Shown: positions 1 to 9,261, counted from the stretch's first letter. The stretch: 51,026 nt of DNA from Sebaldella sp. S0638 (GCF_024158605.1 NZ_JAMZGM010000021.1:1-51026); one strand, 5' to 3'. Made by a program: numbers and translations. The notes: generated by a model from the letters alone, not told the origin.

Positions 1-394
1 AATAGATAAATCAATATATGAAAAACAAATCTTTTATTATATCAGATTTAATTTACAGACTTTCTTGCACACTCCCTGTACAGGATCCAATCCTTTTAGT
101 TTAACTCTTCAAAAAAGTGTAATTTTTATCTTTTTGATTCTATATTTGAAACTCTGATTGAATAATCCGTCTTAATACACATTTTTTCTTTGTATCATCA
201 TTTTTAATTTCTGAAATAAAACCATAAAATTTCAAAAAATCATTTTCTAATATATCAATTTTATTAGAAAACCTTTATTTTCATTAATATATCACTATAA
301 TCCAAGTTATATTGGTAGTTTCTTTTTTAAAATGTTTCTTTATAAAAAAATATACTCAAAGTCATATTTTTTATATATTATTTATTATTTTTTA
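1..394. other. AT-rich intergenic DNA, no gene seen
   Basis: The first ~390 bases hold no open frame of useful length, tRNA or clear hairpin terminator. The stretch is very AT-rich and precedes the promoter of the FtsL-like gene. A gene ending left of the window cannot be excluded. Confidence 0.5.
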
Positions 395-428
395 TTTACA
401 TTTTTTAAATTTTATGCTAATATGTAAA
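395..428 (+). promoter_or_regulatory. Promoter of the FtsL-like gene with a TTTACAT/ATGTAAA dyad
   Basis: TTTACA (395-400), a 17-bp spacer and TAATAT (418-423) form a sigma70-like promoter about 70 bp before the start codon. TTTACAT (395-401) and ATGTAAA (422-428) are inverted copies that bracket the promoter. The same half-site recurs before the hydrogenase operon and in the 13.6-14.4 kb gap. Promoter assignment is by pattern only. Confidence 0.45.
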
Positions 429-494
429 CATAAAATATAAAAAAATACTATTTATCAAATAAAAGCTTTATAAATAAAATTTCTGGGAGGAAGA

Positions 495-905
495 ATGCAT
501 TTTGACGATAACGCAGAAATCATTAATCCGGTACTGAAAATTATCAGAGAATACGAAATGATTGAGAAAGCAGAACTCGCACACTATAACTTTCAAAAAG
601 AGCAAAAGAAAAGACTGAAAAGAAAATTCAAAAAATCAAAACAATATAAAGTATTAAAAACCGCCGCGATATATATAGGAATATTTATGATGATTTCAGC
701 TTTCAAGATGAATGCAGTATACGCTGTTATGGATCTGAATATGCAGCTGAAAATACTTGATTCGGAAATTACTGAATCGGAAAAGGTTTTGAACAGCTTC
801 AACATGTCTGATATCTATCAGATGGATCTCGCAAAAGTAAAAGACACTTCCAAAAAAATGGGATTTACAGAAGACAAAAAAGTTGCCTATGTTTATTTTA
901 AATAA
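495..905 (+). CDS. FtsL/DivIC-like bitopic membrane protein
   Basis: A 136-residue protein with a strongly basic cytoplasmic N-terminus (runs of K/R at about 36-50), one hydrophobic segment at about 55-75 and a short extracytoplasmic helix. The C-terminal pattern of an acidic residue, then KKMGF, then a hydrophobic AYVYF end resembles the end of FtsL, which bridges FtsB/FtsQ and FtsWI at the septum. The SD GGGAGG lies 5 bases before the ATG. There is no mraW or ftsI neighbour to the right, and the left side lies outside the window. It could be another single-pass coiled-coil protein; the FtsL call rests on topology and the C-terminal pattern only. Confidence 0.4.
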   Translation: MHFDDNAEIINPVLKIIREYEMIEKAELAHYNFQKEQKKRLKRKFKKSKQYKVLKTAAIYIGIFMMISAFKMNAVYAVMDLNMQLKILDSEITESEKVLNSFNMSDIYQMDLAKVKDTSKKMGFTEDKKVAYVYFK

Positions 906-938
906 ATAATTAATTTGGTTTTGTTCATGTTCGAAAGG

Positions 939-960
939 ACCGGCTTTCACATATGCCGGT
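939..960 (+). terminator. Weak hairpin after the FtsL-like gene
   Basis: ACCGGC (939-944) and GCCGGT (955-960) form a 6-bp stem with a 10-base loop. The following bases are A-rich and not a good U tract, so this is a weak terminator or just a hairpin between two transcription units. Confidence 0.3.
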
Positions 961-1102
961 TAAAGTATAAAATTTACAGACCTCGGAAAATTTAGTCCTC
1001 TAAATATTCAGGGGTATTTTTTTATAACATAGCTTTTCCTTATTCAAAAAATTAAAAAAATTTGTGCTGTAATTGAATACTAATAAATGAAAGGAGCTTA
1101 AT

Positions 1103-1786
1103 ATGAAAATACTGATTGTTGAAGATGAAATTATGATTGCAGAGGCTGTTGCCCATATATTGAAAAAAAATAACTACAGTGTTGATATAGCCGCTGACGG
1201 GGAATCAGGGCTGGATTTTGCTTTATCAGGTATTTACGACATTATTATTCTGGATATTATGCTTCCGAAAAAGGACGGCTTTAGCGTACTGCATTCTCTG
1301 CGGGACGCCAAAATACCAGTTCCGGTTATTATGCTCACTGCCAAAAATCAGACACAGGATAAGATAAAAGGGCTGGATTCCGGAGCAGATGATTACTTGG
1401 AAAAACCCTTTGAAATGGACGAGCTTTTAGCAAGACTGAGAGCTTTGTCACGGAGAAAAGGAGAATTTGCTTATAACGGAATTCTTCAATACGGGGATAT
1501 AACCCTTAATCCACATCAATTACTGCTCACATCCAAAGACAAAGAAACAAAACTTACGCCAAAAGAAGCTCAGGCTCTGGAACTGCTCATTGCCAATAAA
1601 TATATTACTGTTTCCAAAGATATAATGATAGAAAAATTATGGGGTTATGAATCAAATGCAGAAGACAACCATGTAGAAATCCATATATCTTTACTGCGTA
1701 AAAAGTTAAAGCAGATTAACAGTACGTTGACAATAAAAGCAATTAGAGGATTAGGATATATTCTGAATTATCCCGGGGAGGTATAG
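1103..1786 (+). CDS. OmpR/PhoB-family response regulator
   Basis: A 227-residue two-domain regulator. The receiver domain (about 1-115) shows acidic residues E7, D8 and E9, phospho-acceptor D51 in the ILDIMLP context, T79 and K101. The C-terminal winged-helix DNA-binding domain (about 130-224) ends with the recognition helix around HVEIHISLLRKKL and the wing RGLGYIL. The SD AAGGAGC precedes the ATG. The kinase follows after two bases, so the pair is co-transcribed. A likely target is the protease gene 1.3 kb downstream, whose promoter has an 11-bp-period direct repeat typical of this regulator family; that link is inference. The input signal is unknown. Confidence 0.93.
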   Translation: MKILIVEDEIMIAEAVAHILKKNNYSVDIAADGESGLDFALSGIYDIIILDIMLPKKDGFSVLHSLRDAKIPVPVIMLTAKNQTQDKIKGLDSGADDYLEKPFEMDELLARLRALSRRKGEFAYNGILQYGDITLNPHQLLLTSKDKETKLTPKEAQALELLIANKYITVSKDIMIEKLWGYESNAEDNHVEIHISLLRKKLKQINSTLTIKAIRGLGYILNYPGEV

Positions 1787-1788
1787 AA

Positions 1789-3084
1789 TTGCTCACAAAA
1801 CTTAGAAACAGATTTTTCCTGCTAATGACAGGTTTTTCGGTAATATTTCTTATCACAGCATTTACAGCTGTTTATGCTGTATCTTATTTCAAAACTTCAT
1901 CTGAAATCAATGAAAAGCTTAATTTTACCGAAGTATTGGAGATTAATACTGATAAAGAAGTATCTCTCGGCGGCGAAAAAACCACTGCTCTGGTGGTCAG
2001 CAGAGTCTTCCCCAATCTGGGAGTTTATTTTAATCTGATTGTAGATAAAAATGGGAAAATACTGGTAATTGATTCTGCACTGGAATTCCCCGCCGATGTT
2101 TATGAAAAAGTGGGATTTGATGCATGGACACATAATAACAGACAAACAATAAAATTCGCAGACAGATTATGGAAATATAAAATAACACCTTCTGTAACTC
2201 AGATAATAATAGATAACGGCAGTTCCTCAGATCATACCGATACTGATGAAACTTATCAGATTCGCTTTTTGGATGTGACCGAATCTATGGAAAGCCTGAA
2301 TACTCTCAGAAATACATTGTTATTAACTGGTTCTGCTCTGCTCTTAGCTTTTTTCTTTATGAGCCTGTACTTTTCCAATCGTGCAGTAAAACCAATGCAG
2401 GCTGTATGGGATAATCAGCAACGCTTTCTTGGTGATGTTTCTCATGAGCTGAAAACACCTTTAAGTATTATTACGGCAAATATCGGAGTATTGTATGCAA
2501 ACAAAGAAGAAACTGTGGAAAGTCAGATCAAATGGCTTGACTATATCCTAAACGGAACAAAGCGAATGTCAGAATTAGTTCAGAACATGCTGACTCTCTC
2601 CAAAATAGAAACTGAAAATACATTTTCAATTAAGACTCCGGTTAACATAAGCAGCACTCTGGCTGAAACCGTTAATTCTTTTGAAGCTGCGGCAAATACC
2701 AAAAATATTAATATAGAAGAAAATATAAGCGGAAATATTTCAGCGACCGCTTATCCAGGCTTAATAGAACAGGTAATTTATATTCTGCTCGATAATGCAG
2801 TACGCTATACCCCGTCAGGAGGAATTATCAGCATTATACTGCACAAAGAAAAGTCCGCTGCTGTACTGACAGTTCAAAACAACGGAGCCGGAATTCCAAA
2901 AGAGGATCTGCCCAAAATATTTGACAGATTTTTTCGTTCAGATATTTCGAGAACTAACAGCGGCGACAGTTTTGGACTCGGTCTGCCTATAGCAAAATCA
3001 GCAGTTGATAAACTAGGCGGTAAAATTGAAGCAGAAAGTACAGAAAATGAAAAAACAACTTTCACTGTTAAGATTCCACTCTAA
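1789..3084 (+). CDS. Sensor histidine kinase, partner of the OmpR-type regulator
   Basis: A 431-residue membrane kinase starting at TTG. The SD GGGGAGG ends 7 bases before it, inside the end of the regulator gene. Two membrane segments (about 9-31 and 174-195) flank a ~140-residue extracytoplasmic sensor region without a recognisable domain. The HisKA H-box holds H219 (VSHELKTP). The ATPase domain has the N-box (LLDNAVRY), the G1 box (NNGAGIP) and the G2 box (FGLGLPIAK). No HAMP domain is obvious between the second membrane segment and the H-box, which are only about 23 residues apart. It phosphorylates the upstream regulator; its ligand is not evident. Confidence 0.93.
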   Translation: MLTKLRNRFFLLMTGFSVIFLITAFTAVYAVSYFKTSSEINEKLNFTEVLEINTDKEVSLGGEKTTALVVSRVFPNLGVYFNLIVDKNGKILVIDSALEFPADVYEKVGFDAWTHNNRQTIKFADRLWKYKITPSVTQIIIDNGSSSDHTDTDETYQIRFLDVTESMESLNTLRNTLLLTGSALLLAFFFMSLYFSNRAVKPMQAVWDNQQRFLGDVSHELKTPLSIITANIGVLYANKEETVESQIKWLDYILNGTKRMSELVQNMLTLSKIETENTFSIKTPVNISSTLAETVNSFEAAANTKNINIEENISGNISATAYPGLIEQVIYILLDNAVRYTPSGGIISIILHKEKSAAVLTVQNNGAGIPKEDLPKIFDRFFRSDISRTNSGDSFGLGLPIAKSAVDKLGGKIEAESTENEKTTFTVKIPL

Positions 3085-3099
3085 TTTTTTTTGATATTC

Positions 3100-3129
3100 A
3101 AGGTTCCCTAAAGGTTTGATTGTTATAAT
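3100..3129 (+). promoter_or_regulatory. Promoter with 11-bp direct repeat before the aspartic protease
   Basis: AAGGTT occurs at 3100-3105 and again at 3111-3116, an 11-bp period. TATAAT (3124-3129) follows, and no good -35 hexamer is present. Direct half-sites one helical turn apart in place of a -35 are the usual arrangement for activation by an OmpR/PhoB-family regulator, and such a regulator lies just upstream. The link is inferred. Confidence 0.5.
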
Positions 3130-3160
3130 ACAGTATAAACTCAAATAAAGGAGAACCCGA

Positions 3161-4669
3161 ATGAAAAAAAATATTTTATTAAGACAAATTATGTCTGGTT
3201 TCATTTTCTGTATTTTTATTACAGGAATAACAGCCAGCAGTGAGATTCACGCTTCAGCTGTACCGCTTCAGGTTCAGCAGTCTGAAAATTCCGGGAACAT
3301 CGTAAGTTTAAATAACCCGCAAATACTAAGTCCGCTGGAAAAAATACCAACCCGCCAAAGTATCATGACTGAGATTGAAGAACTTAAAACAAAACTAAAT
3401 AAAAATCCTAAAGATACTGATACACAGCTGGCATATGCCAGAAAACTATTTCAGCTTGGAAATTTTCCTGAATCCAAAAAAATTCTTGATCCGGTTTTGA
3501 AAAAAGAAAAATTTTCAGACGAAGCACTTTATCTTTCAGCTCAAATTGAGTATGTTACAGGAAATTATAAAGAAGCAGAAAAACTATATGACAAATTAAA
3601 TGAAAGCAGTTCAAAAGACTATGAAACAAAGGCGCAAACAGGACTTTTATATATCTACTACCAGACAAACCAATTTGATAAAGCCAAAAATCTTACAGCT
3701 GATCTGGAAAAAAACATGGATGAACCTTTAAAGGAAATGATGAAAGGATTTCAGAATAATAAGCCGTATAAAATCAGCTGGAACGGAAATTCTGAAATAA
3801 AAATTCCGTTTATTGCTAATGAACCGTTACCTGTAGTCGAAATGCAAATTAACGGAAAGAAAATCAATGCAATTATTGATACTGGTGCATCTGATTTTTA
3901 CATTGACGAAGAAACTGCCGCTGCATTGAATATTCACACACTATCCGTTAATACAGGAAAATATGCCGGCGGAATAGAAGTAGAGACTAAATTTGGAATG
4001 GCTGATTCTTTATCACTTAACGGAGTCAGAATAGAAAATATTCCTGTGGTGATAGCATCTATTAACCAGTTCTCAGCTTTGTACGATAATATAGAAATCA
4101 GCGGAATTATTTCCACAGGAATACTCAAACAGTTTTTAGCAACAATGGACTATCCTGACAGCCGGCTTATTTTAAGACCTAAAAATGCACAGGGTAAATC
4201 TCTGCTGCAGCAATATCTGGCAAAGCAAAATAAAGTATATGAAATTCCTTTCACCCTTTCCGCTGCTCATTTTATGACAGCTAAAGGCAGTATTAACGGA
4301 AAAGATTCTCTAAACTTTTTTATGGATTCTGGTCTTGCTGATGAAAAATCCGGACTTATATTACTGGAGCAAACAATGGCTTACACAGGTATTCCCATGC
4401 CCAAAACAACAAAAGGATCGTCTGCTGACGGCAGCGGAGGATTAGGTGGAAATGATTTTGAGGTAGGTGAGTTTATCGTTAATAAATTCAGGCTTGGGAA
4501 ACTGCCTGCTGAGTATAATGTATGGTCTTTATATGGTATTTTGGAATCATCATTTAATTATGAAGAACCCAATGGCTTTATCATGGACGGACTTATCAGC
4601 CATAACTTTTTGAAAAAATACAGCTGGACAATAAATTTTGATACTATGAAAATGATTTTCACACAGTAA
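3161..4669 (+). CDS. Exported TPR/retropepsin-like aspartic protease with two catalytic motifs
   Basis: A 502-residue protein with a basic N-terminus and a hydrophobic segment (about 5-26) that looks like a signal peptide, possibly cleaved near the HASA sequence. Residues about 65-190 form helical TPR-like repeats. A first retropepsin-type site, IIDTGAS with D240, lies in the middle. A second, FFMDSG with D389, lies 149 residues later, so both catalytic lobes of a pepsin-like active site may be supplied by one chain. It probably acts in the periplasm or on the surface. The SD AAAGGAG lies 7 bases before the ATG. It follows the two-component genes and has its own promoter. Its substrate is unknown. 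Confidence 0.75.
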   Translation: MKKNILLRQIMSGFIFCIFITGITASSEIHASAVPLQVQQSENSGNIVSLNNPQILSPLEKIPTRQSIMTEIEELKTKLNKNPKDTDTQLAYARKLFQLGNFPESKKILDPVLKKEKFSDEALYLSAQIEYVTGNYKEAEKLYDKLNESSSKDYETKAQTGLLYIYYQTNQFDKAKNLTADLEKNMDEPLKEMMKGFQNNKPYKISWNGNSEIKIPFIANEPLPVVEMQINGKKINAIIDTGASDFYIDEETAAALNIHTLSVNTGKYAGGIEVETKFGMADSLSLNGVRIENIPVVIASINQFSALYDNIEISGIISTGILKQFLATMDYPDSRLILRPKNAQGKSLLQQYLAKQNKVYEIPFTLSAAHFMTAKGSINGKDSLNFFMDSGLADEKSGLILLEQTMAYTGIPMPKTTKGSSADGSGGLGGNDFEVGEFIVNKFRLGKLPAEYNVWSLYGILESSFNYEEPNGFIMDGLISHNFLKKYSWTINFDTMKMIFTQ

Positions 4670-4772
4670 TTTTTTGAATAATTCAGAGCCAAATAATTTA
4701 AAAAGGGTAGTACAGAAATTATAATACTCATATCTAATATTATAAATTCCCAATACTATCCTGATAAAAAGT

Positions 4773-4814
4773 CAATAATGATAAATACCACTATTTATTC
4801 ATTATTGCTTTTTT
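4773..4814. terminator. Bidirectional terminator between convergent genes
   Basis: CAATAATGA (4773-4781) and TCATTATTG (4799-4807) are perfect inverted copies. A T tract follows on the plus strand (4808-4814) and another on the minus strand. It separates the protease from the convergent minus-strand gene and overlaps the stop of the latter. Confidence 0.6.
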
Positions 4815-5261
4815 TAATTCTTTTATTTCCTTTTTCTGTTTGTATGCTTTTATTTCTTGATTTTTATACATTAATTCCAAAACAAAACATCTGTATGTAC
4901 TTTCAAAATTTTTTAAAATAATTATATTTTTCATAACCATTTCATAAAAATCATAATCCGCCGGTTCTTTCATTTCCAGATCCTCAGAAAATTCAGCAAG
5001 CTTTTTAGCCCGCTTCATAAGCTTTCTTACAACATTTTTATATAAATCAGTCATTTTATTAATTTTCTTTGTTAACTGTCCAAGTTCTTTTCCGGATTTC
5101 CCCTTTAAATTTACCAATAATAACCGCAGTTTCTTTTCTCCAAGTTTTTCCATTTTTCTTATTTCTTTATAAATCTTAATATTATTTATCTCCATAAATC
5201 TGGATTCAATTTCCGGATTTATACCTGATTCCCGGTCTTCTCCCGCTATTTCCTCTGCCAT
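4791..5261 (-). CDS. Small charged helical protein, unknown function
   Basis: A 156-residue, lysine- and glutamate-rich protein predicted to be almost entirely helical, with no signal peptide or membrane segment. The C-terminus (about 125-156) is a charged amphipathic helix. The SD GAAGGAG lies 8 bases before the ATG. It is the last gene of a minus-strand group after the AddB-like nuclease and the NUDIX gene (30-base gap). I do not recognise a family. Its position suggests co-expression with the nuclease, but nothing in the sequence gives a catalytic role. Confidence 0.6.
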   Translation of the reverse strand: MAEEIAGEDRESGINPEIESRFMEINNIKIYKEIRKMEKLGEKKLRLLLVNLKGKSGKELGQLTKKINKMTDLYKNVVRKLMKRAKKLAEFSEDLEMKEPADYDFYEMVMKNIIILKNFESTYRCFVLELMYKNQEIKAYKQKKEIKELKKAIMNK

Positions 5262-5291
5262 AACTTATTCTCCTTCTATAAAAATATTCTG

Positions 5292-5756
5292 CTATTCATA
5301 AAAAGTCACGCTGTAGTCCTTCATTCTTTCATTTTCATCATATATAAATTTAGCAGAAAACATTCTGTCCTCAAGCATCCATCTCATGAAAAGCTCGTCG
5401 CCCTCCCACATATCCAGATCAAAAAGTTTGCTGTCCTCTATCCATTTCAGGTCTCCCTCGGGAGATTCTATAAGCTCGCCGGAAAACTTTTCTACAACAT
5501 AAAGATAGCCGTACCAGTCTTCACTGCTGTTAAAATCAGGAAATGTAAGAAGCCCTCTTAATTTCAGTTCTTCTGCCTTCAGTCCTGTTTCCTCAAAAAC
5601 TTCTCTTACTGCGCACTCTTCCGGCGACTCCCCTTTTTCTATCTTTCCGCCTACCCCTACCCATTTTCCTTCATGCATGTCATTTTCTTTTTTGGTTCTG
5701 TGAAGCATTAATGTTTTCCCGTCTTTTTTTATATAACAGAGTGTTGCTAATTTCAA
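5292..5756 (-). CDS. NUDIX hydrolase (MutT-like, 8-oxo-dGTP diphosphatase type)
   Basis: Carries a full NUDIX box, from GGKIEKGESPEE to REVFEETGL, matching GX5EX7REUXEEXGU. Such enzymes hydrolyse nucleoside diphosphates linked to another group. The order of elements (LCYIKKDGKTLML, then GKWVGVGGK) is close to bacterial MutT-like 8-oxo-dGTPases. The start chosen is TTG at 5756, because AAGGAG lies 9 bases before it and the protein then begins MKLATLCYI, a normal family N-terminus. An ATG at 5810 would add 18 residues but has no good SD and overlaps the upstream nuclease gene. It sits between that nuclease and a small helical protein. Confidence 0.85.
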   Translation of the reverse strand: MKLATLCYIKKDGKTLMLHRTKKENDMHEGKWVGVGGKIEKGESPEECAVREVFEETGLKAEELKLRGLLTFPDFNSSEDWYGYLYVVEKFSGELIESPEGDLKWIEDSKLFDLDMWEGDELFMRWMLEDRMFSAKFIYDENERMKDYSVTFYE

Positions 5757-5793
5757 TAGTTTCAACTCCTTTTCGATTTTTTGCCCAAAATTT

Positions 5794-8355
5794 TTATTTC
5801 GTATTATCATATCTCATTCTGCAAATTTCCCTGTACTCACAGAAACGGCAATTCTTCGGGTCGTCTGTCCGTCTGTATTTATCCGACTTCTCAAAGTCAT
5901 CTATTACATCTTTCATATCACTCATGGTCAGGAAATCTTTTCCGTCATCCTTATCAATAACATCCATATTCAAAACATCATAAATTATCTTTTCTGCACT
6001 TTCATTTTCATAAATCAGATTTGAGTAAAAGTAAAGCTGCCCCAGTTTTCCTTTTCCTGATTTAAAATCTATAATAAAATGTTCTTTCTCAGTTTCTATA
6101 AGCAGATCGAGCTTTCCTACTATTTTCACATTATCCGTAATCTGTCTTTCCTTTTTGAATTCAGGCTCAAAAACTATAATTTTATCCTTTATTTTTCGCT
6201 CCAAACTCCTGAAAAATTCCGTAACACTTTCAGTTACTATAGGGAATATTATTTCCTCATAATAATTGCCATATTTTTTTGATATCTTTTCAGACTCGCT
6301 TTTTATTACATCTTTTATTGTTTTCTCTACTTCTGTACTGTTTACATCAAACTTCATTGTATCTATAATCTTGTCTTTCTGAGCAACAGATATCCTTTCA
6401 AATACCTCATGTATAAGAATACCCAAGGATTTTGATGTTATTTTTTCCTGAGGTTCTATGAATTCTTTCAGACCAATCATTTTTTTCAGATAAAATCTGT
6501 AATGACATTCCTTCAAATCTCTAAAATCATAAGCCCCGATTTTCAGTTCCCTGTCCGGCCCTGATTTATACAGGGTATCGTCTCTGTTCCCCTTATATTC
6601 TATTCTTTTTTCATCAAACATTTCTTTCAAAATATCAGCAATATTTGACTCATTAAACATAATCTCATTAAATTTCAGATTATTTTCTATTCTTATTTCT
6701 TCTGCTAGTGAACTGACAAAGATATTCTGATCCTGTATCTCTAAAGAGTATATATCTATTAACTTTGCACTGTTCAAAAACCTGAAAATCCTGAATTTCT
6801 CAAATTTTTTCAGCTCTTCTGTGCTGGGAAGTCCGTTCAGCTCACGTTCTCTTTCCCCGAGAAAAAATAAATTCTCATTTATATCATAAAGATTTTTTTC
6901 ATGAATATTAAAAAGTACAATTTTTTCTTTTTCTTCATTTCTAAAGCTTTTAAAATCATCAAGCATTATCTCCTGAGAATCCTCTTTTATATTCAATGTC
7001 ACTTCTTTAAAATCAAAATATTTCAGTATTATTTTCAAAAAATTCGCACCGTTCGGTTTAAAGTAACTATCCCAGTCCCTGTGTATTTTCAGCTTTTCTA
7101 TTGCCTCTATTTCATTTAAAGCTTCATAATATTTATCGAGATCATCAGTGTATCTGTTATCCAAAAGCATAGATTTATTGAATTTTTCCATTACTTCTAG
7201 GACTTCAAGGAAGTTATCCGTATTAAATATATTTTCCAGATCAGAAAATATTGCAGATATTTTTCCCTTAAAAATGTCGCTTACATTCAGATGCTTTACA
7301 AGATTTCTGGTAATGTAAATATAGTCATACTGTATTATTTTATCTACAGTCTCGGTAAAATAAACATCTATTTTATAATAAGCCGCAAAAACTTTGTTTG
7401 ATATTGCATTTCTGAATTTCTTGAGATTTATGTTAAAATCCTCTGTATGTGATTCCTTACTTTCCAAAAGGTCGAGAATATATTTAAAAAAAGTATAGAA
7501 TCTCGTGTTTTTCAGATAAATTCTGCTCTTTACATTTGCCTTACTCTGAGACAGCAGATTAAAATAAATCTCATTTTCCAGATCAGGAACAAGCAGATTC
7601 AGATTTTCCATATCTTTATTTCTTTCAAGAATATCAAAAACGTTAAGTATCTCATTATCACTTTTATAAAGTGATATTTCCTTATCTTTATCAAAAACCA
7701 TTCTAGCTTTTTTTATTTTTAACTCAGCGTTATCATAATCTTCTTCATCAATCTGATTTACTATTTCTACGGAAAATTCCTTTTCCAGACTTTTGGCTGT
7801 CTCTTTCTCAAAAACAGTGAAATTAAAGTGATTAACAAAAACTATATCATTATATCCTTTTAAAAATAAGGTACTAAAATTTTCAGGACTTTCAAGGAAA
7901 AGTTTATTAGTGTAATCTAATTCTGAAAGTTTTTTTTCATATTTCACTTTCATTTCCTCAAGAATTTCGTAGACTTTTCTTTTATTTTCACTTTTAAGAG
8001 CAAGTTTTTTTATTCCCCATTCCTTTAATTCTTTATAGAAATTCAAAAATGAAGAGGCTATATCAATAGAATCAAAATAATTTTCTATCTTAAAAAAGTC
8101 TCTTTCTCTCTCATCAAGTATTTCATAAAATAATATCTGTTCCTTCTCCTCTTTAAGCATTACTTTATCTGTATAAAACAGCTTTTCCCTAAGTTCCCCT
8201 ATAAATATAAAAAGGTTTTCACGTGTAATATCTTCATTTTCATATAACTTCTCAAACTCAGCTTTATCCGAAGGACTGGAAAAAACAAATACTGTATTTT
8301 TTTTATTCATATATTCTGAAAAATCTCCAAAATATCCTATATTGCTTATTTTCAT
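5794..8355 (-). CDS. AddB/RexB-like PD-(D/E)XK nuclease with Fe-S cysteines
   Basis: An 853-residue protein. The C-terminal ~250 residues form a RecB-type nuclease: GKLDLLIE and IIDFKSGKG give the D and D-x-K catalytic residues, and QLYFYSNLIY is the Q-x3-Y motif. One cysteine in LKECHYRFYL and three in CRFCEYREIC make the four-cysteine pattern that holds a [4Fe-4S] staple in AddB. The N-terminal half resembles a degenerate helicase; no Walker A GKT is visible, as expected for the RexB type. AddB normally works with AddA in double-strand break repair, but no addA lies in this window. The SD GGGAG lies 5 bases before the ATG. Confidence 0.75.
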   Translation of the reverse strand: MKISNIGYFGDFSEYMNKKNTVFVFSSPSDKAEFEKLYENEDITRENLFIFIGELREKLFYTDKVMLKEEKEQILFYEILDERERDFFKIENYFDSIDIASSFLNFYKELKEWGIKKLALKSENKRKVYEILEEMKVKYEKKLSELDYTNKLFLESPENFSTLFLKGYNDIVFVNHFNFTVFEKETAKSLEKEFSVEIVNQIDEEDYDNAELKIKKARMVFDKDKEISLYKSDNEILNVFDILERNKDMENLNLLVPDLENEIYFNLLSQSKANVKSRIYLKNTRFYTFFKYILDLLESKESHTEDFNINLKKFRNAISNKVFAAYYKIDVYFTETVDKIIQYDYIYITRNLVKHLNVSDIFKGKISAIFSDLENIFNTDNFLEVLEVMEKFNKSMLLDNRYTDDLDKYYEALNEIEAIEKLKIHRDWDSYFKPNGANFLKIILKYFDFKEVTLNIKEDSQEIMLDDFKSFRNEEKEKIVLFNIHEKNLYDINENLFFLGERERELNGLPSTEELKKFEKFRIFRFLNSAKLIDIYSLEIQDQNIFVSSLAEEIRIENNLKFNEIMFNESNIADILKEMFDEKRIEYKGNRDDTLYKSGPDRELKIGAYDFRDLKECHYRFYLKKMIGLKEFIEPQEKITSKSLGILIHEVFERISVAQKDKIIDTMKFDVNSTEVEKTIKDVIKSESEKISKKYGNYYEEIIFPIVTESVTEFFRSLERKIKDKIIVFEPEFKKERQITDNVKIVGKLDLLIETEKEHFIIDFKSGKGKLGQLYFYSNLIYENESAEKIIYDVLNMDVIDKDDGKDFLTMSDMKDVIDDFEKSDKYRRTDDPKNCRFCEYREICRMRYDNTK

Positions 8356-8466
8356 TCTATCTCCCGTATTTTTTCATACAGCTTTCCAGCTGTAAATTTA
8401 TTCGGATTTTATTTATAAATATTACATATATGATACCATAAATTCAGCTAAAATATAACAGCAAAA

Positions 8467-8505
8467 AAACTTCCCGCGGCAAAATCTGTTTACCGCAGGA
8501 AACTT
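8467..8505 (-). terminator. Terminator downstream of the azoreductase
   Basis: On the minus strand a 9-bp stem with one mismatch (genomic 8471-8479 with 8493-8501) is followed by seven T residues. It lies 100 bases after the azoreductase stop and before the nuclease gene, so the two are separate units. Confidence 0.7.
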
Positions 8506-8605
8506 TCTGTATACCTTTATTTTCCCCTATCCCAAATCTGTATGATGTTTATAAATTGTCCTGTTGATTCCACCCTTAAATTATTCTTTATTACATTTTC
8601 TCATT

Positions 8606-9199
8606 TTAAAAAACTTCTGCCTTTTTTTCCAATTCCGGCTTTATTTCATCAAATCTTTTATTTAATGTATCTGTATCATATACATTAGTTCCTTCTAAAA
8701 CTGCAGAATCCGTATCCAACCCGAAAAAGTCCTTAAAAATGAGATTTAGGTACTTTATTCCGTTTTCCATAGATTTCATAGGTTCTTCTGAATAAATTCC
8801 GCCTCTTCCCATAAAAAGCATCATCTTTTTCCCGGCTATAAGACTCTGAAAGCCTTTTTCAGTATATTTAAAAGTTTTTCCTGCAATCAGCAATCTGTCA
8901 ATATATGCTTTTAATATTGACGGAATTGAGAAATTCCAAAAAGGAGCAGCTATAATAAATTTATCATATTCCAAAAACTGATTGGCATATTTTTTTACTT
9001 CTGTCTCTTCCGGCATAGGCATTCTCACAAGTTCCTCTGCATTTAGCGCCTGAATCCCCTCATTATAAAGATCTAACTCTTCAACTATATCATCAGGATT
9101 GAATTTTTTATAATTCTCCAAAAATTTTTCCGACATCTTTAGGCTCCAAGAATCCTCAACAGATTTCGGAGTTGATTTTATGTACAGTATCTTGCTCAT
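8606..9199 (-). CDS. azoR: FMN-dependent NADH:azo/quinone reductase
   Basis: A 197-residue flavodoxin-fold enzyme of the AzoR family. The N-terminal beta-strand ILYIKSTP with the following SWSLKMSEKF binds FMN phosphate, and the APFWNFSIPSILKAYIDRL segment is the family signature that contacts FMN. It reduces quinones and azo or nitro compounds with NADH and often defends against electrophiles. It is transcribed divergently from an HxlR-type repressor 134 bp away, an arrangement typical of redox- or quinone-sensing control. Length matches the family (about 200 residues). Confidence 0.92.
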   Translation of the reverse strand: MSKILYIKSTPKSVEDSWSLKMSEKFLENYKKFNPDDIVEELDLYNEGIQALNAEELVRMPMPEETEVKKYANQFLEYDKFIIAAPFWNFSIPSILKAYIDRLLIAGKTFKYTEKGFQSLIAGKKMMLFMGRGGIYSEEPMKSMENGIKYLNLIFKDFFGLDTDSAVLEGTNVYDTDTLNKRFDEIKPELEKKAEVF

Positions 9200-9261
9200 T
9201 TCCTACTTCCTTTCTTTTATAAATGTGTTATAATAATGTTATCTTAAAAAGGAGCTTTTGT

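Noticed and set aside
4791-9199. Prophage or insertion sequence in the nuclease region
   Set aside because: No transposase, integrase, terminal repeats or target duplications were seen anywhere in the window.
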